Assembly (NCBI RefSeq): GCF_018918325.1
Contig: NZ_JAHLQH010000036.1
Span: 102,370 to 166,369 of the forward strand
DNA length: 64,000 bases
From: Clostridium sp. MSJ-8
Lineage (GTDB): Bacteria > Bacillota > Clostridia > Clostridiales > Clostridiaceae
Direction: 5' to 3'
A model generated the notes under the pieces. That model was given only the letters and a program-made list of their open reading frames with translations, searched no databases and was not told the DNA's origin. A program made the position numbers and the translations under genes. This document shows positions 27,484-36,742 of this stretch, one piece after another. Position 1 is the stretch's first letter. Each line of letters begins with the position of its first letter.

Positions 27484-28689
27484 ATGAAGAAATATAAATA
27501 CAGAGCTATGAAAGCTGATGGTAAGAAGATTGAAGATGAATTTGAAGCTGAATCAAGAGATGAAGTAGTGTCTATGATAACTTCATCAGGATATTATCCA
27601 CTTAAGATAGAGGAAGTTAAGACTTCTACAACTATTGCAGAATTTAATTTTACTCAAAAGATTACAGCTAAAGATTTAACAATATTCTGCAGACAGATGA
27701 ATACAATGTTAGATGCAGGTATCTCTATAACTAATTGCCTTAGCATGTTATCAACTCAAGTTACTAATAAGAAACTAAGAGGCATAATAACAGAGATAGA
27801 GGATGATGTTAAAAGAGGTGAGATGTTATCTCATTCAATGGCGAAATATCCAGATACATTTCCTAAACTTCTTATAAGTATGGTTGAATCAGGAGAAGCT
27901 TCAGGTAATCTAGATGAGATGATGCTACGTATGGCTATACATTTCGAGAAGGAAAGTAAGATAAACAGCAAGATAAAATCTGCTATGATATATCCTATAA
28001 TACTATCAATTATAGCCACTGTTGCAGTAATTGTAATTTTAATGTTTGTAATGCCAACATTTCAAGAAATGTTTGAAGATAGTAATACTCCACTTCCAGG
28101 GATAACAAGTTTTCTTATATCATTAAGTACTTTTATGAAAAAGTATATAATATACCTTGTTATAGGAATAACAGTTGTTGTTGTACTAATTATGAGGTTT
28201 AAGAAAACAACTAAAGGGTACGAGTTCTTTAGTAAATTGAAATTTAAGCTTCCTGTGTTTGGTGATTTAACTAAGAAAACAGTAACATCTAGATTTACTA
28301 GAACAATGTCTACATTATTATCCTCTGGTATATCTATGATGGAAGCTATACCTATAGTTAAGTCTATTCTTAATAATAAAGTAGCAGAAGATGCTATGGA
28401 TGGGATAAGGGACAAGGTTATGAAAGGTGATGGCTTAAGTGGTCCTGTTAGAGAAAGTGGAGTATTCCCAGATATGCTTGCTTCTATGATAAGAGTAGGA
28501 GAAGAAGCAGGGTCTCTAGATGAAATGCTAGAGAAAACAGCAGATTATTATGATGAAGAGGTAGATGTGGCTATAAGTAATGCAACGTCTATGATAGAGC
28601 CTATTATGATAATAATCATGGGAGTTGTAATAGGAGGCATGGTTGTAGCTATAATGTTACCAATGTTCGATATGTACAACGCAGTTTAA
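27484..28689 (+). CDS. pilC: Type IV pilus inner membrane platform protein
   Basis: 401 residues with two T2SSF (GspF-like) domains, residues about 65-190 and 265-390, each with the FCRQMNTMLDAG or FTRTMSTLLSSG type of opening, and three membrane segments (near 165-185, 215-235 and the C-terminus). It forms the membrane base with which PilB interacts. The ATG follows AGGAGGGTGAGG, 14 nt after pilB. Confidence 0.95.
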   Translation: MKKYKYRAMKADGKKIEDEFEAESRDEVVSMITSSGYYPLKIEEVKTSTTIAEFNFTQKITAKDLTIFCRQMNTMLDAGISITNCLSMLSTQVTNKKLRGIITEIEDDVKRGEMLSHSMAKYPDTFPKLLISMVESGEASGNLDEMMLRMAIHFEKESKINSKIKSAMIYPIILSIIATVAVIVILMFVMPTFQEMFEDSNTPLPGITSFLISLSTFMKKYIIYLVIGITVVVVLIMRFKKTTKGYEFFSKLKFKLPVFGDLTKKTVTSRFTRTMSTLLSSGISMMEAIPIVKSILNNKVAEDAMDGIRDKVMKGDGLSGPVRESGVFPDMLASMIRVGEEAGSLDEMLEKTADYYDEEVDVAISNATSMIEPIMIIIMGVVIGGMVVAIMLPMFDMYNAV

Positions 28690-28694
28690 TAGTG

Positions 28695-28717
28695 TTTATA
28701 TTAAAAATTAATATAAA
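28695..28717 (+). promoter_or_regulatory. Perfect AT hairpin upstream of the pilin gene
   Basis: TTTATATTAA-AAA-TTAATATAAA, immediately after the pilC stop, with no T run. It may be an mRNA processing or protecting hairpin for the pilin transcript. Confidence 0.45.
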
Positions 28718-28750
28718 AAATAATAACAAAATTTTAGGAGGGGTTTATTA

Positions 28751-29227
28751 ATGTTAAAGAACTTAATGAACAAAAAATCAAAATCAAAAGGATTTACTCT
28801 TATAGAGTTAATCATCGTTGTTGCAATTATTGCAATATTAGCAGCAGTGGCTGTACCAAAATACTTAGAAGTAAAGGCAAAATCAACAATTAAATCAGAT
28901 GTATCTAATGCTAAAATAGTATACGATACTACTGTAAATTTAATAACAGATGATAAAGTAACATCATTAGGAGCAACACTTGAAAAAGTTGACAAAACTA
29001 ATGGTGGTACTAATGGTAAAGTAATTGCTAATGATATGGATACAGCAAATTTAGTACTTAAAGGTAAGACTACTTCAGGAAGAGGAGATAACTTCTTCTA
29101 TGTAAAAGTAGAAGATGGAGATGTTAAAGTATGTGATTCAACAGGATTACAAATATACCCAGATATAAAATCTTCAGGAAATATCTATAGTGCAGATTAT
29201 ACTGGTAACTATCGTAATCCATCATAA
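28751..29227 (+). CDS. pilA: Major type IV pilin
   Basis: 158 residues. A 14-residue basic leader ends in KSKG, and cleavage gives the mature start FTLIELIIVVAIIAILAA with Glu at position 5, the hallmark of prepilins. The mature protein is about 144 residues, with a long N-terminal helix followed by a globular head without a visible disulfide pair (one cysteine only, near VCDSTG). The binding site AGGAGGGG is the strongest in the operon. Hairpins before and after it mark it off as a separately controlled segment, fitting the need for far more pilin than assembly protein. Confidence 0.95.
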   Translation: MLKNLMNKKSKSKGFTLIELIIVVAIIAILAAVAVPKYLEVKAKSTIKSDVSNAKIVYDTTVNLITDDKVTSLGATLEKVDKTNGGTNGKVIANDMDTANLVLKGKTTSGRGDNFFYVKVEDGDVKVCDSTGLQIYPDIKSSGNIYSADYTGNYRNPS

Positions 29228-29291
29228 TTTGAATATTAATTTTTTAATAGAAAATTATAAGAATAAAACAAATATGTTTTATTTGCAAATT

Positions 29292-29323
29292 GTAAGTGTG
29301 AGATAGACTCTATCTCACACTTA
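29292..29323 (+). terminator. Strong hairpin between pilA and pilM
   Basis: AAGTGTGAGATAG/CTATCTCACACTT, near-perfect stem with a 3-4 nt loop. The next bases are ATCAATACATTTTTT, so it is more likely an attenuator or 3' end stabiliser than a clean terminator. Confidence 0.65.
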
Positions 29324-29352
29324 TCAATACATTTTTTAAAGAGGTGAAAGTA

Positions 29353-30453
29353 GTGGCATTAGATACTTCAATGTTGAAAGAGAAATTTTCCAAAATGTTA
29401 GCGCCAAAACAACAAAAACAGGAAAAAATAAGAGATGTAGTCTCATTTGATATAGGAACTAATACTATTAAGATAGTAGAAGGAAGATATAGTAAAGGAA
29501 GACTTACAGTATATAGACTTATGGAATTATCTACTCCAGAAGGAGCTATAGAAGATGGTAAGATTGTAAACGATAGAGAAGTAATAGAAACCTTAAAGGC
29601 ATTTATTAAGCGAAATAACATAAAGATAAAGGATAGTGTATGTACTACTAATTCCTCAGCAATTATTAATAGAGATCTGGTAATTCCAGTAGTAGAATAT
29701 GATGAAATGGAAACAGTTATAAGGTATGAAATAGAACAATTCTTACCTATTAAACTAGAAGATTATATTATTCAATATGTTGTCCTAGATAAAATAGCAG
29801 ATGCAGAAGGTCCTAAGTATAAAGTGAATGTAGTAGCTTATCCTATTGTAATTGCAAGAAGCTATTTTGATCTGTTAACAGATATAGATCTTAATCCAGT
29901 AGTATTAGATGTTAACTTTAATGCATTAAATAAGATATCAGCATATTCAAGATTATCAGGGGAAGGTACTGTAGCTTTTGTTGATATGGGAGCAACATCT
30001 ATGAACATAACTGTGTTCAAGAATGGTAAGCTAGACTTCAATAGAATAGTTAAAAGTGGTGGAGAAAGTATTGACTATGCACTAAGTACAAGACTGGATA
30101 TGTCAATAAAATCTACAGAATCAGAGAAGATAGAAAAGGGAAGTCTTATAAGGGTATCGGAGGAAGATGTTATTAACTCTACTATTGCAGATGCAGTAGA
30201 TGATATGTTAGGAGAATTAGAGAGGATACTTCAATTCTATAATAATCAAGTTATAGGACGCAGTATAGAGAAGATAATAATATATGGAGGTACATCTAAC
30301 ATTGAAGGATTACCTGAATATATGGAGAGAAAGTTAAATATAAAGACAGAGAAGATAGCTTCATTACCTAAGGTTGAATTTACAAGTAAAAGAGGCAGTG
30401 GAGATAGTCTTTCTAGATATATAAATGCATTAGGCGCAATAATTAGGTTATAG
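29353..30453 (+). CDS. pilM: Type IV pilus assembly protein PilM
   Basis: 366 residues from the GTG at 29353, 6 nt after GAGGTG (a GTG at 29344 overlaps that site). Actin-like ATPase fold: VVSFDIGTNTIKIVEG near residue 30 is phosphate-1, VAFVDMGATSMNI near 200 is phosphate-2, and IYGGTSNIEGL near 310 is the adenosine motif. It recruits PilN to the cytoplasmic face and is part of the alignment complex PilMNO. Followed by PilN and PilO in the expected order. Confidence 0.92.
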   Translation: MALDTSMLKEKFSKMLAPKQQKQEKIRDVVSFDIGTNTIKIVEGRYSKGRLTVYRLMELSTPEGAIEDGKIVNDREVIETLKAFIKRNNIKIKDSVCTTNSSAIINRDLVIPVVEYDEMETVIRYEIEQFLPIKLEDYIIQYVVLDKIADAEGPKYKVNVVAYPIVIARSYFDLLTDIDLNPVVLDVNFNALNKISAYSRLSGEGTVAFVDMGATSMNITVFKNGKLDFNRIVKSGGESIDYALSTRLDMSIKSTESEKIEKGSLIRVSEEDVINSTIADAVDDMLGELERILQFYNNQVIGRSIEKIIIYGGTSNIEGLPEYMERKLNIKTEKIASLPKVEFTSKRGSGDSLSRYINALGAIIRL

Positions 30454-30467
30454 GGGTGATTGAATTA

Positions 30468-31016
30468 ATGAAGGATATGAACTTTTTTAGCGCATTTATA
30501 AAGAAGAAAAAAGGTAGCGATACCCCTAAAATTATTGTTAGCGTTATAATTCTTATAGTAGCTATATTTATTGTAGGTACATTCTCGTATTTTACTATAG
30601 CTACATATATCAATAATAATGAAGCACAAGAATATAGGGATAAGCTTCAGGCAGAAGATATAAAGGCTAAAGTAAAAGAATCAAATGAAGTAAATGATCA
30701 AATTGATAATCTTACTCAATATGATAATAGAATAACAATTGTTAATAATGCAATTGCAAGTAGGGATATAGTTACAGTTACACTTATGAATCAAATAAGT
30801 GCTACTATTCCTAGTGAAGTTAATATAGCTACTATCAGTATAGATAACACTAAGGTAACAATAGGTGCAACATCAAGTAACAAGACAGCAATAGCAGAGT
30901 TTCAACATAACCTAAAAGAGATAGAATCAATATATGATGTATATATAGGATCAATATCAGGTGATGAAGGAGCATATGTATTTACTGCTGAATGTACTTT
31001 TAAGGGGGTAGACTAA
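30468..31016 (+). CDS. pilN: Type IV pilus assembly protein PilN
   Basis: 182 residues from the ATG at 30468, 8 nt after GGGGTGA; an upstream GTG at 30456 lies inside the site. The short cytoplasmic N-terminus MKDMNFFSAF is followed by one membrane segment (about residues 23-45) and an extracytoplasmic ferredoxin-like domain with a coiled region. The N-terminal peptide is where PilN is known to bind PilM. Its stop shares a base with the PilO start. Confidence 0.85.
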   Translation: MKDMNFFSAFIKKKKGSDTPKIIVSVIILIVAIFIVGTFSYFTIATYINNNEAQEYRDKLQAEDIKAKVKESNEVNDQIDNLTQYDNRITIVNNAIASRDIVTVTLMNQISATIPSEVNIATISIDNTKVTIGATSSNKTAIAEFQHNLKEIESIYDVYIGSISGDEGAYVFTAECTFKGVD

Positions 31017-32338
31017 TGTTAAAGAAAAATGAGATATATGCTCTTGTTGGCGCATTAGCTGTTATATTAGGAGTTATGTATTATAGCTTTGTATTTAACA
31101 ATAAGTCATCACAACTAGAAGCAGCAAGAGAGGATAGACAAGCTGCTATAACAGAATACAACAAAGTTATGGATGAGTTAAGTACTCTTGATGAGAGAAA
31201 AGGTAATATAAAGGAATTAACAGCAGGAATAGAAGGTAAAACTGAAAAATTATATCCAGAAATAATTCAAGAAAAGATAATTACTGAAATAGATGACTTA
31301 ATGAAGAAAAGTGATTTCAAGGGAGATATATCTTTTAATCCAATAGAAGTAGTTAACTTAGAAGATTTAACTCCACAAGTAGAGAAATTACCTGATACAT
31401 CATTTGCTACTTATGCAAGTGCTGCAAATAGTTATATAGATAATCATTCAAGCAAGAGTAAAAATAAGTCTGATGAAGATAGCTCCAATAATGAAGATAA
31501 TAGTACTTCAAATGAAGAAACTACAAGTTCAACTAATAGTTCTGATTCTTCAACATCAGATGGAAGTGTAATAACTAATGATTCAAGTTCGGAATATGCT
31601 AATGATTCTACTTGTGAGCATCTTCAAGTTTCAATAAACTTTACTGAAGTTAATTATAAACAGCTTAAGGATTTTAAGAAAGCATTAGAAGCATATAACA
31701 GAAAGATAAGTTGTCAGAGTGTAACTACTACTTATGAAGGCGGAAATATATCAGGAGTTATTGTATTAGAATTCTATGGAGTACCTAAGGTTGGAAACTA
31801 TGATAATAATTATTTCAAGTGGGATTATAGTAATGTATACGGTAAAGATGAGTTATTTGGTGAAGGTGCAGCAACTGGTGCTTATGGAGTATCTGTAGAA
31901 GAAGCAACAGAGAAGGAAAGAACTAATGATTTTGTAGGTATGGTTAAATCGTCATCATCAATACAACCAACATTAACATTTGGTAGAGCAAATGATGAAT
32001 ATTGTAGCACTTATATTTATGATGATAGCTCTAATGTTATAGATGTTACATTAACTGTAACAGAAAAAGATGGTAAGTATTATTATAAATATTCGGCAGG
32101 AAACTCTAGATATCCAGCAACTACAATGGGCAATGGTGAAGAATTTACACCATGTGCTGATGTTATCAAGGTAAATATAGAGAGTGAAGCTAGAGATGGA
32201 AGTACTGATAAGTCTGGAATTAAACTTAAAGTTATAAATAACACAGACAAGAAGGTTGAAGTTGCAATAAATAATGATGATGCAGATAAGCCAAGAGTTA
32301 CATTAGAGAGTGAAGGTGGCTCTGTATATAAGAAGTAG
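31016..32338 (+). CDS. pilO: PilO-like pilus assembly protein with a long low-complexity insert
   Basis: 440 residues, about twice a typical PilO. One N-terminal membrane segment (residues 7-24), a coiled-coil (25-85), then an Asp/Ser/Asn/Thr-rich segment of about 60 residues around 145-205. This is followed by a PilO-like ferredoxin fold (HLQVSINFTEVNYKQLKDF) and a further C-terminal domain of about 170 residues with no family I recognise. The position after PilM and PilN supports the PilO call. The tail and insert are unusual. Confidence 0.78.
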   Translation: MLKKNEIYALVGALAVILGVMYYSFVFNNKSSQLEAAREDRQAAITEYNKVMDELSTLDERKGNIKELTAGIEGKTEKLYPEIIQEKIITEIDDLMKKSDFKGDISFNPIEVVNLEDLTPQVEKLPDTSFATYASAANSYIDNHSSKSKNKSDEDSSNNEDNSTSNEETTSSTNSSDSSTSDGSVITNDSSSEYANDSTCEHLQVSINFTEVNYKQLKDFKKALEAYNRKISCQSVTTTYEGGNISGVIVLEFYGVPKVGNYDNNYFKWDYSNVYGKDELFGEGAATGAYGVSVEEATEKERTNDFVGMVKSSSSIQPTLTFGRANDEYCSTYIYDDSSNVIDVTLTVTEKDGKYYYKYSAGNSRYPATTMGNGEEFTPCADVIKVNIESEARDGSTDKSGIKLKVINNTDKKVEVAINNDDADKPRVTLESEGGSVYKK

Positions 32339-32348
32339 GTGTTTGTTT

Positions 32349-33431
32349 GTGAGTAAAATGAAGAAGGTAAATAAAAGAAAAGGTATAACGCTAATTGAGG
32401 TGATAATTAGCGTTGCCTTAATTGCTATATTGCTTATACCTCTTACTGATTTGGTAATGACAAGCATAAAAAAGAATAAAAAAGCTGAAGTTAAGCAAGA
32501 AGCAACTAACTTAGGACAGAAAATTGTAGAAGAATTAAAAGCACAAGATACAATACAATTACATGATTTTGATTCATCTACTAATATAGGCAAATATACA
32601 ACATTAGATGGATATGTTCTGAATGTTATCAAAGAATCAGATGAGTGGAAGATGGAAGGACCAGGAGATAAGGATTTGCCTATAGAAGTTACATTAAAAA
32701 AGAATGACAAGGTTAAATATAATAACAATGATAAAGAAGTAGAAAAGTTAAAAGATGATCAATATGCAGTTGTAATTAAATTTACAGACAATTATATAAA
32801 GTGGGAAACAACTTCTTTTGATGCTAATGGTAATGCAAAATTTACAAGCACAAATAATCTTCCCATTTCTGGCTTAGATGTGGTAAAATTAACTATAGAG
32901 AATGATGGCGAAAATAATGCTATAACTAATGTAAAAATTGATGTAGGTAGTGAGGATGCTTCTGTAACTGGAGAACCAAAAGTGACTTATTCAAAACAAG
33001 CTCAAATCAACAATATCAGGAAACCGAGTGATATTAAAGAACCATATAGCAAGGATTTATGTCATAGAATAAAGATTATAAGAGATGCTAATTTCAATGC
33101 ATCAACAAAGTTATTAGCATATATAAGAGGAGATGTTCCTAAAGATTTGACAGATGAACAAAAAAATAAAGCATCAATAGACATAGACTATATAGATTTA
33201 GGGGATGACTTAACTAAAACACCTATAGATTTACGTTTGGATTATTCTTCAGATTCATCAACAGAAGCTTGTAAGATTAATTTAAGGCAAAATATATCAG
33301 AAACACAAGTTGACACATTACATTCATTATATGATATTAATGTTTCTATAAGTGATGGGACAGATGTATTATATAGTAGTCAGATATCAACTAATACAGA
33401 TATTGAAGTGTTTAATACACCAACATCATAG
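32349..33431 (+). CDS. Minor prepilin, PilV/PilE-like
   Basis: 361 residues from the GTG at 32349, 8 nt after a GTAGGTG region; an ATG at 32358 has poor spacing. The leader is MSKMKKVNKRKG and the mature protein starts ITLIEVIISVALIAILLIPL, with Glu5 present. The mature part is far larger than a normal minor pilin (about 349 residues), with a beta-rich C-terminal domain. It stands second after pilO, as minor pilins do. Confidence 0.85.
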   Translation: MSKMKKVNKRKGITLIEVIISVALIAILLIPLTDLVMTSIKKNKKAEVKQEATNLGQKIVEELKAQDTIQLHDFDSSTNIGKYTTLDGYVLNVIKESDEWKMEGPGDKDLPIEVTLKKNDKVKYNNNDKEVEKLKDDQYAVVIKFTDNYIKWETTSFDANGNAKFTSTNNLPISGLDVVKLTIENDGENNAITNVKIDVGSEDASVTGEPKVTYSKQAQINNIRKPSDIKEPYSKDLCHRIKIIRDANFNASTKLLAYIRGDVPKDLTDEQKNKASIDIDYIDLGDDLTKTPIDLRLDYSSDSSTEACKINLRQNISETQVDTLHSLYDINVSISDGTDVLYSSQISTNTDIEVFNTPTS

Positions 33432-33478
33432 AGTATGACACAATACCTAATATTTTGATAATTAATAGGGGGGGTATT

Positions 33479-36016
33479 ATGAGTAAGAAAAAAAGAAAAG
33501 GATCTAGTTTGATTTTTGTCGTATTTATAGCAGCATTAATATTTACAACAGGTGCAGCTTTATTAACAGCAGTTACTGCTGATTATAAGGCAAGAGTGAA
33601 TGCTAGTATACAACTTAAGAATCTATATGCAGCAGATTCTGGTATAGATCTTGTGAAGAATGTAATTAATAAGGAGTCAGAAGTTGCAATGGTTTGTGCA
33701 AGTAATGCACTTGCAGAAGATATTGAGCATAACAGACTTATATATGATGTAACTACTATAAGTAAGGAAGATTATAATAAGATTAATAAGAGATTTAAGT
33801 ATTATTTTATAAAAGCATTAACAAGCTCTACTAAGGACCTTAGTGCTTTATCAGATAGTAATGAATTAGAAGCAAAAGAAAATCTATTATATTCTATTGA
33901 ATCGCTTACTTATAGATATGTTATTAAGTCAGAAGATGAATTTAATGCAAATAAAGAAGAAAATTTAGAAGAATTAAAAGGTTATAGTGATTATACTGCA
34001 TACAAAAATGCAGTAGCTAATCAAAAGACAATTGTAAACGATGCGAAAGTATTTCCTAAAAGTGAATGCTTGAGAACAGCTACAGAAGGATCAACAGCAG
34101 TTATAGATGCTTCTGTTGAAACTAGTGACAAGTTTAATTCTATAAAGGATTATAATGATACAGAAAAATATGATGGTGATTTTACTATAACTATTGCTGT
34201 TAAGTCAACATTTGAAACAGACACATCAAAGGACAAAACAGGTAAGAAGTTAAATAATAAAAAGACTATAAGCACATCATTTACATTAGCAGCACCAGAT
34301 TATGATAAGGCATTAATAACAAGTGCTAAAAACCTAAAAGCTTATGATTATGAATTTATTAGAGCAATTACTGCAGATGGTAATTTAAATATCAATGGTT
34401 CAACATCTTCCTCAACTGTTAATGGTGATATATGGATAAAAGGCAATGAAAGTAAATTTAATAATGAAACAACTAATGCAGAAAAGATTAGAAGTAAATA
34501 TTCAAATGGTATATTAATCAATAATAGCAAGATTACATTTAATGGTGATGTAATGTGTGGTCAAGCTATAGCAATATCAAGCGATTCTGAGGTTAATAAT
34601 AGTTCAGAAGGTAGTTCAGAAGGAGGAGAAAATAATTTATATGCTAATAATGTATATATTGGACCAAAAGTTGATGATAAATCAACATCTAAAGATAATA
34701 CATTAAATGCAGATAATGTTATTGCTAACAATGACTTGGTTATTAATTCTTCAAAGACCAATGTAAATATTAAAAATTTCTATGGTGCAAATGATAGAAT
34801 AAATAATAATGAAAAAACATCATCAATTTCAAATATCGATATTGATAAAGCTATTAGAGATTCAAGTAGTATTATAGTTAATAATGCTAGTGGAGACAAT
34901 AATATTAATTTAGGTTCAGCATGGATAAATGGTATATCATATTTACATCTACAAGGGGATAATGATAAGAATACTGAATATGCAACTGGTGAGTCAATAG
35001 CTATAGATGGAAACTACAAGGCATATGCAGATGTAACAGCTGGAAGTGAAGACCCTAGTTTACAAGTTGAATATTTTTCATCATATGCTTTATTAAATAG
35101 TGATAAGATTAAAGATAAAAGTAATTATTTTGTAAAATATTATACTGAAGATGGTAATAAAGCACAAAATGGTGGTGTTGCAATAAAGAATGTATATGCT
35201 TATGGAGCATCTGTATACAAAGATGAAAGTGGAAACACAAAGGTAAATAATAATACTTTAAACGCTGAAGCAAGTAAAAATATAAATGCAAAGAAACAAG
35301 CATATGCACTTAATGTTTTCCTTATGCAAAATAGATATAAGAATTCTGTAAGTGTAGCAGATATGGATAATGCAGATGGCACTAAGTATAACTCAGATGA
35401 ACTTGAAAAAATTTATAGTGATAATAGTGTTGTTAAATCTGTATTAGGAAAAAATGATTCCATTGGAGTTGTTAATTTCGCAGGATATGAGAAGCTAATA
35501 AAGGATACTTATACAGAAGGTAGTGAAGACTATAACAAATATATGCAATTCACATCTAAGAGATCTATAATTAAACCTAAATTATATGGCTTCTTAGTAA
35601 ATTGTATAGACAGTGATGATGTTATAATAAAGAAAGATGCTATATATATAGGTGATAAGAAAACTGACATAGAATATTCAAGTGATGAAGATGCAATATG
35701 TTCTGTTGTAATTACAAAAGGTAGGGTTATAGTTGAAGATAAAGTTAAGTTCAAAGGAGTTATAATAGCTGGCTCAGATGTAACTATAGGAAATAATGTT
35801 ACTATATCATGTACTAAACAAGATGCAGATAATTCTAGATATACAATATCAGAAATGACAGAACTTCATGACAAAATTAAAACATTATGTAATAATGTGG
35901 TTCCAGATTCAGCACAAGATTATACTGCTTCTGCTACTCTTAATACAACTAGATATATGGATGAGAGCCTTGATCAAAAATATCTTAAAGAACATCTATG
36001 GAAGATAGATAAGTAG
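33479..36016 (+). CDS. Very large PilX-like minor pilin with a beta-solenoid-like ectodomain
   Basis: 845 residues from the ATG at 33479, which follows AGGGGGGG. The N-terminus MSKKKRKG/SSLIFVVFIAALIFT is a prepilin signal of the PilX/GspK type, with no Glu at position 5 (Phe instead), as in tip-proximal minor pilins. The remaining about 800 residues are rich in Asn, Ser, Asp and Lys. From residue 290 onward short repeats such as NINGSTS, TFNGDVM, VYIGPK and VIIAGSDVTIGNN suggest a right-handed beta-helix like polymer-forming or bactofilin-like proteins. Function likely at the pilus tip; this is inferred. Confidence 0.78.
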   Translation: MSKKKRKGSSLIFVVFIAALIFTTGAALLTAVTADYKARVNASIQLKNLYAADSGIDLVKNVINKESEVAMVCASNALAEDIEHNRLIYDVTTISKEDYNKINKRFKYYFIKALTSSTKDLSALSDSNELEAKENLLYSIESLTYRYVIKSEDEFNANKEENLEELKGYSDYTAYKNAVANQKTIVNDAKVFPKSECLRTATEGSTAVIDASVETSDKFNSIKDYNDTEKYDGDFTITIAVKSTFETDTSKDKTGKKLNNKKTISTSFTLAAPDYDKALITSAKNLKAYDYEFIRAITADGNLNINGSTSSSTVNGDIWIKGNESKFNNETTNAEKIRSKYSNGILINNSKITFNGDVMCGQAIAISSDSEVNNSSEGSSEGGENNLYANNVYIGPKVDDKSTSKDNTLNADNVIANNDLVINSSKTNVNIKNFYGANDRINNNEKTSSISNIDIDKAIRDSSSIIVNNASGDNNINLGSAWINGISYLHLQGDNDKNTEYATGESIAIDGNYKAYADVTAGSEDPSLQVEYFSSYALLNSDKIKDKSNYFVKYYTEDGNKAQNGGVAIKNVYAYGASVYKDESGNTKVNNNTLNAEASKNINAKKQAYALNVFLMQNRYKNSVSVADMDNADGTKYNSDELEKIYSDNSVVKSVLGKNDSIGVVNFAGYEKLIKDTYTEGSEDYNKYMQFTSKRSIIKPKLYGFLVNCIDSDDVIIKKDAIYIGDKKTDIEYSSDEDAICSVVITKGRVIVEDKVKFKGVIIAGSDVTIGNNVTISCTKQDADNSRYTISEMTELHDKIKTLCNNVVPDSAQDYTASATLNTTRYMDESLDQKYLKEHLWKIDK

Positions 36017-36029
36017 AGAGGTGAAGATA

Positions 36030-36725
36030 TTGAATAGGAAAGTTAAAGGATTTACATTACTAGAAACAATAATTACATTAACAATTATGGTAGTGGTCCT
36101 TGCAGTAGTATCTTCAGTATTTATAAATAGTAGAAAATTAATGGTGAAAACAGAGCTTAAATCTCAAATGCAAGAAGAAGGAGAAAAATTACAAAAATCT
36201 ATAGTTACTTATGGTACGCAAGCTATTGACTTAAGTATTAAGGAAAATTCAACAAATGAAATAAGTGGATGGACCATAAGAGATTATAAAGATGCAACTA
36301 ATTCCAATGGTGGGTATTTAGATATAGCAAGTATAAGCTTTCTTTTACCTAATGGAGTTAATGGTGATACAAATTTGACAGTAGCAGATAATGAATATCT
36401 TTTGTGTAATATGATGTTTGAGAGTACTGGAAGTTCCGGCAGAGTATTTATAAAAAGAATTGATAAACTAGAAGGGGACTTATCATCCCCAACTATTACA
36501 AAGGATGTGTTAGTGAAAACTGTGTCGAAAGATATAGAAAGTGTGTCAATAATTCCTCTTAATTGGCAGGAATTGAAAGAAAAAGCAGATGATTCTAAGA
36601 CTGCTGATTTGAATTTATTTGATGAAATGACAGGAATTAAAGTTACAGCAAAATTCAAAAAGAAACAAGGTAATATAGAAGTTGAATATGAAGTAAGTTC
36701 AATTGTTAAGTTTAGGAATAATTAA
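36030..36725 (+). CDS. Minor prepilin, PilW-like
   Basis: 231 residues if the start is the TTG at 36030, 6 nt after AGAGAGGTG; the GTG at 36021 is part of that site and would add three residues. The leader is MNRKVKG and the mature start FTLLETIITLTIMVVVLAVV, with Glu5. The mature part ends in a basic, beta-rich region (VKFRNN). It stands between the PilX-like protein and the DUF5057 protein. Confidence 0.85.
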   Translation: MNRKVKGFTLLETIITLTIMVVVLAVVSSVFINSRKLMVKTELKSQMQEEGEKLQKSIVTYGTQAIDLSIKENSTNEISGWTIRDYKDATNSNGGYLDIASISFLLPNGVNGDTNLTVADNEYLLCNMMFESTGSSGRVFIKRIDKLEGDLSSPTITKDVLVKTVSKDIESVSIIPLNWQELKEKADDSKTADLNLFDEMTGIKVTAKFKKKQGNIEVEYEVSSIVKFRNN

Positions 36726-36742
36726 GGTAAGGGGGTAAATAA

